64,000 nt of DNA from Flavobacteriales bacterium UBA5040 (GCA_002415135.1 DIBY01000018.1:1-64000); one strand, 5' to 3'. Shown: positions 1 to 8,913, counted from the stretch's first letter. Numbers and translations are program-made. Notes: generated by a model from the letters alone, not told the origin.

Positions 1-402
1 CCAAGTTTTGATACTGATCCAGCTCTTTCAATTGCAACAATGAGATTTCATGCACTCTTCTAATATTGCACAACTTAACACCTCTAATTTCAGGTGAAAT
101 TTTCAGTATCTAGACTAATCTCACTACTTCTAATTCTCCACTCAGCATTTCAGCTTTTTCTAAAAATAATTTTTTTTATCTGATAAATTACAATTTTATA
201 AATGACTTCTGTCAGGCGATTTGCGAGGAGTATAAAAAATTCCATTAACATTTGTTAAGAATTATGCCATTTCTTTTAATAATTTAAGATTTTAAGTCAT
301 TTATATTATTAATTATGTAAATATTTAAGTATTTTATGTTATTATATTTAATCTTGATTGAAAAAAAAGATATATGTCATACATATATGTCTGAATTTAT
401 TG
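1..402. other. Intergenic region with no supported gene
   Basis: This AT-rich stretch precedes the first clear promoter. On the minus strand a frame is open from about position 109 to the left edge, but it has no ATG and follows an in-frame stop at 110-112. It may be a remnant of a gene lying to the left, and I do not call it. Nothing else is recognisable here. Confidence 0.5.
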
Positions 403-432
403 TTGATTTAATAATTCATCGATTTACCTTTG
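403..432 (+). promoter_or_regulatory. Promoter of the YceI/barrel gene pair
   Basis: A TTG at 403-405 and TACCTTTG at 425-432 are separated by 19 bases. This matches the Bacteroidota housekeeping promoter pattern TTG-N19-TANNTTTG. The predicted start of transcription lies about 45 bases before the ATG at 483. Confidence 0.65.
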
Positions 433-482
433 TATCACAAAATAAGAATAAAAGCCATTAAGAATTTTAAAAATTAGATACA

Positions 483-1016
483 ATGAAAAATTTAGTAAAC
501 TTCAAAACATTAGTTCTTGCCTTCGGACTATTTTCAGGATTAGCTGCAGCGCAAAAAATCACCGCTAACAATGTTAAAACTACCGTAGCTGGAACATCTA
601 CTTTACATGCCTGGACAATGACTTCTACTACAGGTAGTTTCTCTGGGAATGTTTCTGGTAACACCATTCAAGATGTTAATTATAAATTGGTTTCTAAAAC
701 TTTGAAGAGCGGAAAAGGACCAATGGACAGCAACGCTTACAAAGCGGTTCAGGCAGATAAATTTCCGAACATCACTTTTACCGCGACCTCTGTAAATATG
801 GGTAAAGGAACAATGACTGGTAAACTAACGGTCACTAACGTAACCAAAACAATTTCAGTTCCTGTAAACGTTACCAAAAGCGGCGATACTTACACCGTTT
901 GGGGACAAGCCAGTATTAAAATGACTGACTACGGAGTTACTCCTCCAGCTTTCATGATGAATACTGTAAAAACAGGAAACGAAATAACTATTACTGTAAA
1001 TGCAGTTGCGAAATAA
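483..1016 (+). CDS. YceI family protein, secreted
   Basis: The 177-residue product starts with a signal peptide of about 23 residues (cleavage after ALA-type residues before QKITA). The remainder is a single YceI domain, the lipocalin-like barrel that binds isoprenoid or other amphipathic lipids in the periplasm. Visible family features are the ATSTLHAW-like opening segment (AGTSTLHAW) and the FPNITFTATSV strand. It lies 47 bases before an outer-membrane barrel gene, with no terminator between, so the two are probably co-transcribed. It is the first of four YceI-like genes within 9 kb. The ligand is unknown. Confidence 0.9.
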   Translation: MKNLVNFKTLVLAFGLFSGLAAAQKITANNVKTTVAGTSTLHAWTMTSTTGSFSGNVSGNTIQDVNYKLVSKTLKSGKGPMDSNAYKAVQADKFPNITFTATSVNMGKGTMTGKLTVTNVTKTISVPVNVTKSGDTYTVWGQASIKMTDYGVTPPAFMMNTVKTGNEITITVNAVAK

Positions 1017-1063
1017 ATCTTGGTAAAAAGACAAACAAACTATAAACAATAAAACTTTAGAAT

Positions 1064-2398
1064 ATGAAAACCATGTTAATCAGAGCATCAATGCTCACCA
1101 TGTTCGTCGCTGGTATTAATTTTATCAGTGCGCAGGAAGTACCCACTTCAATGAGAGACTATTTAGCACCAGAAAAATCATCACGCAACGTGTTTGAAGA
1201 CCCGAAAGTTGAAGCTCCTGAGTATGACGGAGTGAAAGTTAGTGTTGGAGGAGACTTCGCACTACAATTTCAAGGATTGGATCATGAAACAGCTGCTCCT
1301 TCATTAGGACTGAAAACAGGAACAGTTATTCCTAACACTTTGCGTGTTATGGGTTCAGATTTCAACCTTCCGACTGCGAATTTAGATGTTAATGCTTATT
1401 TAGCAAAAGGACTAAAAATGCATTTGAGAACTTATCTTTCTGCACGTCACCATAATGAAGCTTGGGTAAAAGGTGGTTATATTCAAGTAGATAATCTTGA
1501 CTTTATTAAAGAAGGATTTGCTGCTGACATCATGAAGTATGCGAGAGTAAAAGTAGGTATGGATGAAATCAACTACGGTGATACCCACTTCAGAAGAACG
1601 GATAATGCAAAAGCAATCAATAACCCATTCGTAGGAAACTATATCATGGACAGTTTTACAACTGAAGCATTTGGGGAAGCATACGGATTCTACAACAACT
1701 TTATCGGTATGGTTGGGATGTCTAACGGTAAATTAAACCAAACTGCAGTGAAAGGAACAAGCTGGAACTCACCTTCAGTTTATGCTAAAATTGGTTGGGA
1801 CAAACAAGTTAATGCCGATTTAAGAGTAAGAATGACTGGATCTTTCATTCAAACAAATGGTTTGAGCAGTGGTGGAAATTTATACAGTGCAGACAGAGCA
1901 GGTGGTAGATATTACTACACTCTTTTAACTGAAAATGATTTAATGGGTCAAGACAACTTCGCAACAGGTAGATTCAACCCAGGATTCAAAAAAGTAAAAG
2001 CATTCCAAGTGAATCCATTCATCAAGTATCAAGGTTTAGAATTTTTCGGAGTGTACGAATATGTTACTGGAAACAAGGCAGCAGGTTTAACTCCTAGAGC
2101 TACAAGAGGTGATTATACTCAGTTAGGTGCAGAATTATTATACAGACTGGGTGGAAATGAACAATTCTATCTAGGCGGTAGATATAACTCTGTAACGGGA
2201 CAGGATGATGAAGTTTCTGCAGAAAGAAAAATAGACAGATTCAACGTAGGCGGTGGTTGGTTCATGACCAAAAACGTAGTTGCTAAAGTAGAATATGTTT
2301 CTCAGAAATATAATGATGATGCAGTTTGGGGAGCAACCAGTGCATTAAGAGGAGGTAAGTTTAACGGATTTATGTTTGAAGCGAGTATCGGTTTCTAA
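1064..2398 (+). CDS. Outer-membrane beta-barrel protein (porin-like)
   Basis: The 444-residue product has a signal peptide ending near FISAQ (about residue 23). The rest alternates polar and aromatic residues in strand-length segments and ends in a C-terminal phenylalanine (ASIGF), the usual signature for outer-membrane barrel insertion. I see no TonB plug or OmpA domain. Size and pattern suggest a porin-like barrel of about 16 strands, but the substrate cannot be inferred. It follows the YceI gene in the same apparent operon and is closed by a hairpin terminator at 2416-2456. The exact family is not recognised. Confidence 0.75.
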   Translation: MKTMLIRASMLTMFVAGINFISAQEVPTSMRDYLAPEKSSRNVFEDPKVEAPEYDGVKVSVGGDFALQFQGLDHETAAPSLGLKTGTVIPNTLRVMGSDFNLPTANLDVNAYLAKGLKMHLRTYLSARHHNEAWVKGGYIQVDNLDFIKEGFAADIMKYARVKVGMDEINYGDTHFRRTDNAKAINNPFVGNYIMDSFTTEAFGEAYGFYNNFIGMVGMSNGKLNQTAVKGTSWNSPSVYAKIGWDKQVNADLRVRMTGSFIQTNGLSSGGNLYSADRAGGRYYYTLLTENDLMGQDNFATGRFNPGFKKVKAFQVNPFIKYQGLEFFGVYEYVTGNKAAGLTPRATRGDYTQLGAELLYRLGGNEQFYLGGRYNSVTGQDDEVSAERKIDRFNVGGGWFMTKNVVAKVEYVSQKYNDDAVWGATSALRGGKFNGFMFEASIGF

Positions 2399-2415
2399 TT
2401 TTTAAATATTCTTTA

Positions 2416-2456
2416 GAGAAGGGATTGCATGACGATTCCTTCTCTTTTACTTTTTT
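2416..2456 (+). terminator. Rho-independent terminator after the barrel gene
   Basis: GAGAAGG (2416-2422) pairs with CCTTCTC (2438-2444) and is followed by a T-rich tract. It lies just after the stop of the barrel gene and ends before the ATG at 2460. Confidence 0.75.
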
Positions 2457-2459
2457 ATC

Positions 2460-2969
2460 ATGAAAACAAAAATTTCCATAGTACTTTTTTTACTGATTTC
2501 CAGCTTTGGTTTCGCGCAGAAAAATGGATTGGAAATTAATGGCTGGACCAATGTTAATACTTTTAAATGTAGCAATACCAAGTTCCAGAATTCCTTATCG
2601 ATCTATTCTTTTAAAGGCAATCAGCTTCCAAAGGTGATTTTTAAGTTAGACGATTTTGATTGTAGAAACAAGATGATGACGTCTGATTTTAGAAAAATTT
2701 TGCAGTCGGGTCAATATCCAAATCTGACAATTCGATTTGTCGAGTTTACCAAAACTTCCGCTGATCGATTTATCGCTGTTTTAGAAGTGAAAATGATGAC
2801 TGTTTCTAAAAACTATCAGGTAGAATTTAGTATGTACAACAATAATCTGGTAGGGAATAAGAGAGTACGGTTTTCGGACTTCAAGATTGTTCCTCCAAAA
2901 AAAATGGGAGGAATGGTTTATGTTAAAGATGAACTGGATCTATTTTTCAGTCTTTCAGTAAAAGATTAA
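2460..2969 (+). CDS. Secreted YceI-like protein
   Basis: The 169-residue product has a signal peptide (about residues 1-19, ending FGFAQ) and a divergent YceI-like domain. Recognisable parts are a MTSDFRKILQSGQYPNLTIRF segment, equivalent to the 'F-P-x-I-x-F' region of YceI, and a C-terminal strand ending LFFSLSVKD. The N-terminal part (GWTNVNTFKCSN) carries two cysteines, with a third in DFDCRN. The fit is weaker than for the neighbouring YceI proteins. It probably binds a lipid or small hydrophobic molecule in the periplasm, by analogy only. Confidence 0.65.
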   Translation: MKTKISIVLFLLISSFGFAQKNGLEINGWTNVNTFKCSNTKFQNSLSIYSFKGNQLPKVIFKLDDFDCRNKMMTSDFRKILQSGQYPNLTIRFVEFTKTSADRFIAVLEVKMMTVSKNYQVEFSMYNNNLVGNKRVRFSDFKIVPPKKMGGMVYVKDELDLFFSLSVKD

Positions 2970-2985
2970 ATCAATTGAATTTTTT

Positions 2986-3012
2986 AAAGTTCCCTTCATC
3001 GGGAACTTTTTT
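2986..3012. terminator. Bidirectional terminator between convergent genes
   Basis: AAAGTTCCC (2986-2994) and GGGAACTTT (3001-3009) form a perfect 9-bp stem. T residues follow on the plus strand and a run of T also follows on the minus strand. It serves the convergent YceI-like and channel genes. Confidence 0.8.
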
Positions 3013-4108
3013 ATTGCTGCTTACCTAAATATTCTTCGGTGATCTCTGATATCTGTTGATCTTCAGCCAACTCTAATAAAGTTCTGTTAACTTTAAAAAT
3101 GAGATCACTTTCTTTTGGAAAAGCAAAACCATAACCTTGCTGGTAATATTCTGCTTTGGAAAGCTCCAGATCGTCATCTTTGTGAGTGTTGATGTAGTAC
3201 ATCAATTGCGGACGATCGTAAACAATCGCATTTACTTCTTTTCCATCTAACATCTTCATCGCTTCAGTTAAATTTTCGACCGATTTTATTCTGACGTTAT
3301 ATTCTTTCAGAAAAGTGATGGACGGTGAGCCCGAAACGGTGGCTACTTTTTTACCATTTAATTGTTCGATATTTTTAATGTCAACCGATTGAAAATTAGA
3401 AAAGGTCAACACACTCGCGATTCCAGCAATCATTGACGTCGCAGAAATAATAGATACGATCATCCACGTTCCGGCTATAATTCTTCCCATTAAAGTTACG
3501 GGAGCTTTATCCCCATAGCCGGTTGTGCTCATTGTCACAATTGCCAGCCACATTCCCGTTCCGATCCCTTTCGCAGCTTCCGTCGGGAATTGATCTGGAG
3601 AAGCTTTACGTTCTGCCAACCATAAAAGAGTCCCAACAATCGCAAGAATCACTAAGAAAATACCAATCGCTATTAATAATTTAAAACTGAATAAAAGTTT
3701 AACAACATTCCAAATGCTGAACTCCCCCTTTTTATAGGCGATCGCTAAACTTGATTGATAAAAGGGTTGCGAAAATCTGAAATTATCTAAACGTTGAGAA
3801 TTAATAGTAACAGGGCCAACCACTAAATCGAGTTCACCATTTTTAAGCGCATCTAAAGCTAAATTTACCGTATTGTAAGGTTTGTACGTGTAATTGTAAT
3901 CAAGATCAGTAGCAATCTCATTCCAGATATTAACAGAAATTCCCTGAGGTGTTGGATTTCCTTTATCCATAAAAACAAACGGAGCAGTACCTGCAACGCC
4001 GACGCGTAAAGAATCTTTATTAGAATTTACAGTTTGCGCGGATAAAGAATTAAAGCATAAAAAACTAAAATTAAGGACAAGTAAGAGATGAAGAAATCGT
4101 TGTTTCAT
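3011..4108 (-). CDS. GluR0-like ligand-gated potassium channel (SBP domain with inserted pore)
   Basis: The 365-residue product has a signal peptide (1-25, ending LSAQ). A family-3 solute-binding domain follows, split into lobe 1 (about 27-130) and lobe 2 (about 240-360). Between the lobes lie a membrane helix (about 140-165), a pore loop carrying TTGYGD at about 195-200, and a second helix. TTGYGD is a K+-selectivity filter. This arrangement is that of prokaryotic ionotropic glutamate receptors such as GluR0. Inference: an amino acid or similar ligand binds in the periplasm and opens a potassium channel. An ordinary ABC-transporter binding protein is excluded by the inserted pore and the absence of ABC genes nearby. 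The ligand is unknown. Confidence 0.85.
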   Translation of the reverse strand: MKQRFLHLLLVLNFSFLCFNSLSAQTVNSNKDSLRVGVAGTAPFVFMDKGNPTPQGISVNIWNEIATDLDYNYTYKPYNTVNLALDALKNGELDLVVGPVTINSQRLDNFRFSQPFYQSSLAIAYKKGEFSIWNVVKLLFSFKLLIAIGIFLVILAIVGTLLWLAERKASPDQFPTEAAKGIGTGMWLAIVTMSTTGYGDKAPVTLMGRIIAGTWMIVSIISATSMIAGIASVLTFSNFQSVDIKNIEQLNGKKVATVSGSPSITFLKEYNVRIKSVENLTEAMKMLDGKEVNAIVYDRPQLMYYINTHKDDDLELSKAEYYQQGYGFAFPKESDLIFKVNRTLLELAEDQQISEITEEYLGKQQ

Positions 4109-4205
4109 AGGAAGTTGATTTTTGCGAAGTTTTCAAATTAAGAAAAATTTATATTTCTCACAAATTTGAAAATGTCAGCACTAAAGAAAAGTATGATTAA
4201 TAGGG

Positions 4206-4883
4206 TTATTTGTAATGTTGAAAAATTCCAAAATCTGTGGGAGTCCAAAGTGCTGCTTTTTGACCAGCTGCTTTCAAAGCGTTATTGGTCCAGGTGTTAC
4301 AAGTGTACAGGAAACTATAACTTCCCTGCGCTTCATAGAAGGCATCATCTTTACTGTAAACTGCATCTGTTTGAATTAAAATATTCTGGCCATCCTGATT
4401 TTTATCAAATTTAGAATCCACAAATTTTATTAACTCTTCATATTGTGGTTTAGTAAGCATGATTTTTTTACAATCATCACCTTCTGTCATTGTTTTATAA
4501 AAAGTGGTGTGCATGGCAGAATCTCCCAACCAAAAGGCGGCGTAGAAAGCGGTGGAAACCTTTAGTTGTGCCCAGGTTGGTGTATCCAAATAAAATCCTT
4601 TGTCACCCCAGCCAATTCCAACGTAATTAAAATCTGTGCTTTTGGAAAGGGTATTTTGGAACGGGATTTTTTCACTCCAGTCCATTTGGTCTGTTCTGAT
4701 CGGCATTACGATATCCGTGTGAACACCATTGGTATAAATATAAACAGGAATATCAGCGACGTCATTTGTTGCTTTTTTCTGAACAGGAATATAAGGAATT
4801 GTGAGCGCGAGAATTACATAAATGATGACTAATCCTACAATTGCAGCGATTACTTTTAAAATAATTTGGAGTGTTTTTTTCAA
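4206..4883 (-). CDS. DUF2459 / TIGR02117 family membrane-anchored protein
   Basis: The 225-residue product has one N-terminal membrane helix (about residues 7-30) and a globular domain typical of DUF2459, including YIYTNGVHTDIVMP, GWGDKGFYLDTP and YTCNTWTNNALKAAG. The conserved histidine, cysteine and asparagine suggest an enzyme-like fold, but no biochemical role has been established as far as I know. Some family members lie in urease regions; there is no urease here. It stands alone on the minus strand between the channel gene and queG. Confidence 0.8.
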   Translation of the reverse strand: MKKTLQIILKVIAAIVGLVIIYVILALTIPYIPVQKKATNDVADIPVYIYTNGVHTDIVMPIRTDQMDWSEKIPFQNTLSKSTDFNYVGIGWGDKGFYLDTPTWAQLKVSTAFYAAFWLGDSAMHTTFYKTMTEGDDCKKIMLTKPQYEELIKFVDSKFDKNQDGQNILIQTDAVYSKDDAFYEAQGSYSFLYTCNTWTNNALKAAGQKAALWTPTDFGIFQHYK

Positions 4884-4932
4884 TGTAAATGTTTTTAGAT
4901 ATAATTAAGGTGCAATTAAATTTCAACGAACT

Positions 4933-5871
4933 TTATTTAGTCAAAAATTCAATATTTCTTTTTAGCCCTGCAAATTTCGTTCTCTTTACCGGCGACTTGC
5001 GAAATATTTCTGAAAATAGTTCCTGTGATAACTCTTGCCAGTCCGATTTGCGAAGTTCTTTCAGTAGATTATTTGGTTTAAATTTTTCCTGTTGATGAGG
5101 TTTTGCAAACCGATTCCAGGGACAAACGTCCTGACAGATGTCGCAACCGAACATCCAGTCCTCCATATTTCCTTTAAAACTTTCAGGAATTTCATTTTTC
5201 AACTCGATGGTTGCGTAAGAAATACATTTGCTGCCGTCAATTATTTTGTCAGAAACAATCGCATCGGTCGGACAAGCATCGATACATTTCCGGCAGGATC
5301 CACAATGATCAGTAGTTTCAAAATCTGCCTGAAGTTCTAAGTCGCAAATGATTTCTGCCAAAAAATAAAAAGAACCGCTTTGTTTCGTAATAAGGTTTGC
5401 ATTTTTGCCGACCCAACCAATCCCGGATTTTCTAGCCCAGCTTCTTTCTAAAATGGGTGCAGAATCGGTAAAAATCCGACAATGGAAATCACCAATTTCA
5501 TCCTGAAGTTCTGCCACCATTTCTTTCAAAATTTCTTTGATGATCTCATGGTAATCCTGTCCATAAGCATATTTAGATATCTTTAACTGATCGATATCAG
5601 AAAGATCTTCCTCCGGGAAATAATTATAGGAAAGAGAGATCACCGTTTTTGAACCTTCAACCAGTAATCTCGGATCGAGTCTTTTGTCGAAATAATTTTC
5701 CATGTAAGACATTTCACCGTTGTAATTGTTGGTTAACCAACTTTCAAATGGTTTCGCATCTTCTTCTAAAAAATCAGCTCGGGAAATTCCACAATTTTGA
5801 AAACCAAACTTTTTTGCTTTGGCTTTAATGAGATTCGAATAATTTTCTGGACTTTGTAACATAGATTGCAT
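4933..5871 (-). CDS. queG: Epoxyqueuosine reductase QueG
   Basis: QueG performs the last step of queuosine synthesis in tRNA, reducing epoxyqueuosine to queuosine with cobalamin and two [4Fe-4S] clusters. The 312-residue product shows the conserved ERSWARKSGIGWVGKN segment and two ferredoxin motifs, CGSCRKCIDACP and CDICQDVCPW. It is shorter than the E. coli enzyme because the C-terminal HEAT-repeat region is missing, which is usual in this phylum. It is divergent from a rhodanese gene. Confidence 0.94.
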   Translation of the reverse strand: MQSMLQSPENYSNLIKAKAKKFGFQNCGISRADFLEEDAKPFESWLTNNYNGEMSYMENYFDKRLDPRLLVEGSKTVISLSYNYFPEEDLSDIDQLKISKYAYGQDYHEIIKEILKEMVAELQDEIGDFHCRIFTDSAPILERSWARKSGIGWVGKNANLITKQSGSFYFLAEIICDLELQADFETTDHCGSCRKCIDACPTDAIVSDKIIDGSKCISYATIELKNEIPESFKGNMEDWMFGCDICQDVCPWNRFAKPHQQEKFKPNNLLKELRKSDWQELSQELFSEIFRKSPVKRTKFAGLKRNIEFLTK

Positions 5872-5900
5872 TGCAAAACTAACAATATTTTATAAATTTG
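5871..5900 (+). promoter_or_regulatory. Promoter of the rhodanese gene
   Basis: TTG at 5871-5873 and TAAATTTG at 5893-5900 are separated by 19 bases, a full match to the Bacteroidota consensus. The ATG lies at 5935. The -33 element overlaps the start codon of the divergent queG. Confidence 0.7.
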
Positions 5901-5934
5901 TGTCTTTAATATCATAACCACTAAATAATAAAAT

Positions 5935-6222
5935 ATGTCAGTAGAAGAAATTTTAAAATCAGGAAACTATAACTTAATCGATGTTCGTGAACCAATGGAA
6001 TTGGAAATGGATGGCGAAATTGAATCTGCCTTAAATATTCCTTTAGGTGAAATCGAAGATCGAAAAGAAGAAGTAGAGCAGTTAAAAGGTCCAAAAATCT
6101 TTTTCTGCAGAAGCGGAAATAGAAGCGGAAAAGCGCTTGAGTTTTTCAAATCTGAAAATATGTCTGACATTTATAATGGTGGAGGTTATTCTGATGTAAA
6201 GCATACTTTAGAAAATCTGTAA
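5935..6222 (+). CDS. Single-domain rhodanese-like protein
   Basis: The 95-residue cytoplasmic protein is one rhodanese domain. It has the LIDVREPMEL motif near residues 14-23 and the active-site loop CRSGNRS beginning at Cys58. Such small rhodaneses carry persulfide sulfur between donors and acceptors. The active-site cysteine is present, so it should be catalytically competent. It is monocistronic, with its own promoter and terminator, and divergent from queG. The sulfur acceptor cannot be told from the sequence. Confidence 0.9.
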   Translation: MSVEEILKSGNYNLIDVREPMELEMDGEIESALNIPLGEIEDRKEEVEQLKGPKIFFCRSGNRSGKALEFFKSENMSDIYNGGGYSDVKHTLENL

Positions 6223-6244
6223 AAGATTTCTTTAATTAAGATAA

Positions 6245-6273
6245 GAGTTGATCGTTGATCGACTCTTTTTTTT
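6245..6273 (+). terminator. Terminator of the rhodanese gene
   Basis: GAGTTGATC (6245-6253) pairs with GATCGACTC (6257-6265) with one G-U pair. Eight T residues follow. Confidence 0.8.
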
Positions 6274-6468
6274 GTCTAATTTCTAATTAATTCAATAATT
6301 GTCATTAAAACATTTCTTATAATCTAAATGCGTGTTTAGTTTTATATAGTATCTAAGTATCTTATAGTCAATTAGTTGTTTATTATTTATTTAAAATTTG
6401 ACAGATTGCTTTGTATTTTGGCACGATTTTGACAAGTACCTCTTCGTAAAATTTAAAAAAATAATATT

Positions 6469-7035
6469 ATGAATTCAGTTAAAAAATCAATTCTTGGTTT
6501 AGGTTTAATGACCGCAGGTTTAATGAGTGCACAAAGTGCGGATATGACGAATATGCTTAAAGTTGGTATCAACGGTGGAATTGCGGTTCCTTCTGAAAAT
6601 GCTGGTGGAACGGTAGGTGTTGATCTTTCTTATCAAAATTTAATTACGCCAGGATTTGGATTAGGTATCGCAACAGGTTATAATCATTTCTTTGGTACCG
6701 AAAATAATGGATATGATAATAATGACTTCGGTGTTATTCCTGTAGCTGCTTTAATTAGAGTATATCCAAAACAAATGGGTTTCTATTTAGGTACTGATAT
6801 CGGTTACGGTTTCATCGTTGGTGATGACAAAGTTGCATCAAATGTTGGATCTGCTGACAGACCAGATGGTGGTTTATATATTAAACCAGAAATTGGGTAC
6901 CACAATCAAGACTGGAACTTCTCCTTAAACTACCAAAAAACGTTTACAGGAAGTAAAGGTGAAATGGTTGGACAAGACTATAATGCCGGTGCAATCGGTG
7001 TAGGAGTTGGTTATAATATTCCATTAGGAAAATAA
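6469..7035 (+). CDS. Small outer-membrane beta-barrel protein
   Basis: The 188-residue product has a signal peptide (about 1-21, ending LMSAQ) and an OmpW/OmpX-like eight-strand barrel pattern. The pattern shows glycine-rich turns and alternating aromatic residues (LGIATGYNHFF, GFYLGTDIGYGFIVG, GVGVGYNIPLGK). No peptidoglycan-binding OmpA domain is present. The role is probably structural or in porin-like permeability, and the ligand is unknown. It is monocistronic and closed by a strong terminator. Confidence 0.75.
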   Translation: MNSVKKSILGLGLMTAGLMSAQSADMTNMLKVGINGGIAVPSENAGGTVGVDLSYQNLITPGFGLGIATGYNHFFGTENNGYDNNDFGVIPVAALIRVYPKQMGFYLGTDIGYGFIVGDDKVASNVGSADRPDGGLYIKPEIGYHNQDWNFSLNYQKTFTGSKGEMVGQDYNAGAIGVGVGYNIPLGK

Positions 7036-7057
7036 TCTTCTTCAAAAAATTTTTTCG

Positions 7058-7087
7058 ACCTTCTCTGGTAACAGAGGAGGTTTTTTG
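7058..7087 (+). terminator. Terminator after the small barrel gene
   Basis: ACCTTCTCTG (7058-7067) pairs with CAGAGGAGGT (7072-7081) with one G-U pair. A run of T residues follows. Confidence 0.8.
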
Positions 7088-7118
7088 TTTTTTTAAGTGC
7101 TGTTTTAAAAACTATTAT

Positions 7119-7126
7119 TATCTTTG
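7119..7126 (+). promoter_or_regulatory. Probable -7 element of glk
   Basis: TATCTTTG matches TANNTTTG and lies 18 bases before the glucokinase ATG. No good TTG is present at the -33 position, so the call is tentative. Confidence 0.4.
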
Positions 7127-7143
7127 GTTGATAACATTACAAC

Positions 7144-8196
7144 ATGGATACTAAAAATAAATTCAACCTTTTTTTACCTGGAATTTCTTCAGAGACCAAT
7201 GACAATGTCTCTTTGATCGCCGCCGATCTTAGAGATGAAAAAACAGTTGTCGGTCTTTACATTGCGGAAAATCGCAAGGTTTTTTTAAAAATTGAAAAGA
7301 CGTACGATACCAAAGAATTCAGTTCTTTTTCAGATATCGTCAATCAGTTTATCAGCGAGAATTCATTAGACAATATTTCTAAAATTGCAGTTGCAGTTCC
7401 TGGTCCTGTAATCGGCGGGAAAAGTGCTCCCGCCCGTTTGCCTTGGAAATTAGATGCTGAAGAGATCAAAAATAATACAAAAATTGAAGACGTTTTTTTA
7501 ATCAATGATCTAGAGGCATCCGCTTACGGTTTAGAACATGTGGCTGAAGAAAATTTTGTTAAAATTCATGACTCCGGAAATTTTGCACCTGGCAACGCAG
7601 TGTTGTTAGCACCTGGCGACGGTTTAGGAGAAGCAGCTTTGTTCTGGGATGGTAGTTTTTTAAGACCATTTGCCACAGAAGGTGGTCACTGTGAATTTTC
7701 ACCGAGAACCAATGACGAAGTTGAATTTTATTCTTTCCTGCAAAAAATTTACGGAATTGTTAGTTGGGAATCGGTTCTTTCAAAAGGTGGCTTGTTCAAT
7801 GTCTATCGTTTTTTGAGAGATGTTAAACGTCAGGTTCAGCCAGAATGGTTGACGCAGGAAATTGAAGCTGGAAATTTTACCCAAGCAATTATCAGAGGTG
7901 CCATCGATAAAAGAGATCGAATTTGTACCATGACGATTGAAACATTCCTGGTATTCCTGGCGCGTGAAGCCAATAGTTTGGTGCTGAAAATGAAAGCAAC
8001 AGGCGGTCTCTTCCTTAGTGGAGAAATCCCAGTGATGCTGGAGCAGTTTCTTAACAATAGTAAATTCTACAAAAATTTCATCATCAGCGATAAAATGGAA
8101 AACATCTTGAAAGACATTCCAATTTATTTGGTAAAAGATGAAAAAACAATCATTAACGGAGCAGCTGTTTATGCCGCTTTCTCGAAAAAATGTTAA
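7144..8196 (+). CDS. glk: Glucokinase
   Basis: Glucokinase phosphorylates glucose to glucose 6-phosphate with ATP. The 350-residue product fits the Glk family (PF02685) in length and motifs. It has INDLEA at about 120-125 (catalytic Asp122), APGDGLGEA near 156-164 (an Asp where most members have Thr) and EGGHCEFSPR at 179-188, which holds the sugar. A cytoplasmic location is expected, as there is no signal peptide. It is flanked by terminators on both sides and so is monocistronic. Nothing marks it as transferred. Confidence 0.9.
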   Translation: MDTKNKFNLFLPGISSETNDNVSLIAADLRDEKTVVGLYIAENRKVFLKIEKTYDTKEFSSFSDIVNQFISENSLDNISKIAVAVPGPVIGGKSAPARLPWKLDAEEIKNNTKIEDVFLINDLEASAYGLEHVAEENFVKIHDSGNFAPGNAVLLAPGDGLGEAALFWDGSFLRPFATEGGHCEFSPRTNDEVEFYSFLQKIYGIVSWESVLSKGGLFNVYRFLRDVKRQVQPEWLTQEIEAGNFTQAIIRGAIDKRDRICTMTIETFLVFLAREANSLVLKMKATGGLFLSGEIPVMLEQFLNNSKFYKNFIISDKMENILKDIPIYLVKDEKTIINGAAVYAAFSKKC

Positions 8197-8214
8197 TCAA
8201 AAAATCATAAAATG

Positions 8215-8240
8215 AACTTCGCTACTAAGCGGAGTTTTTT
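8215..8240 (+). terminator. Terminator of glk
   Basis: AACTTCGCT (8215-8223) pairs with AGCGGAGTT (8228-8236) with one G-U pair and is followed by T residues. Confidence 0.75.
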
Positions 8241-8263
8241 ATTTCTAACTAATCTTACTTTTA

Positions 8264-8836
8264 ATGAAAAAGCTTATTCTCCTTCTATTCGGTTTATTTT
8301 CAATCACTCTATTTTCTCAGTCGAAAAGTATAATTTCCTCCGAGATTCGCTGGAAAGCCTATAAAACATTGCGAACAGAATCCCTTTCTCATTATGGAAC
8401 AGTAGTTTTAAAATCAGGCAAGCTTATTTTTAGTGGAAATGATTTAGCGTGTGGCAGTTTCGTTATTGATATGACTACCATTGATGCTGAAGATATGAAC
8501 GGAAGCCCGAAGCAAAAAAAATTCCTGGAGAATCACTTGAAAAGCGATGATTTTTTCGACACCGATAAATTCCCGACAGCAACCTTTCAAATCAAATTTA
8601 TAAAGAAAATTAACAGTAACGGCTACAATTATCAAGTCACGGGACCATTGACGATCAAAGGGATTTCTAAAAATATCTCGTTTCCGGTGAAGGTTACCCA
8701 AGCTAATTCGATCTTTACTTTAACTTCTGCACAATTTACTTTCAACCGAAAAAATTACGGCTTGAAATATAATATTTTTGAAGATATGTTGATCAGCAAT
8801 GATGTTGAAATGAATGTTACTCTAAAAGCGAAATAA
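8264..8836 (+). CDS. YceI family protein, secreted
   Basis: The 190-residue product has a signal peptide (about 1-18, ending LFSQ) and a full YceI domain. Motifs include SHYGTVVLKSG, FVIDMTTIDAED, HLKSDDFFDTDKFPTATF and FTFNRKNYGLKY. It is a close paralogue of the protein encoded 77 bases downstream: both share HLK-(S/T)-(G/D)DFF-(E/D)TDKFP and the same length. A lipid or quinone-like ligand is possible by family analogy. The pair probably arose by tandem duplication. Confidence 0.9.
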   Translation: MKKLILLLFGLFSITLFSQSKSIISSEIRWKAYKTLRTESLSHYGTVVLKSGKLIFSGNDLACGSFVIDMTTIDAEDMNGSPKQKKFLENHLKSDDFFDTDKFPTATFQIKFIKKINSNGYNYQVTGPLTIKGISKNISFPVKVTQANSIFTLTSAQFTFNRKNYGLKYNIFEDMLISNDVEMNVTLKAK

Positions 8837-8880
8837 AGTTTTCTTATCTTACATCAAGAACATCTGTATTAAATTTTCAA

Positions 8881-8888
8881 TATGTTTG
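8881..8888 (+). promoter_or_regulatory. Probable -7 element of the fourth YceI gene
   Basis: TATGTTTG matches TANNTTTG, 25 bases before the ATG at 8914. The -33 element is not convincing. Confidence 0.4.
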
Positions 8889-8913
8889 CACTTGAAAATT
8901 TAATAAAATAGAT

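Noticed and set aside
1..109. An open minus-strand frame at the left edge
   Set aside because: There is no ATG and a stop precedes it. It may be a remnant, but too little is visible.
4166..4414. An 82-codon plus-strand open frame over the DUF2459 gene
   Set aside because: It is antisense to a well-supported gene and its sequence looks random.
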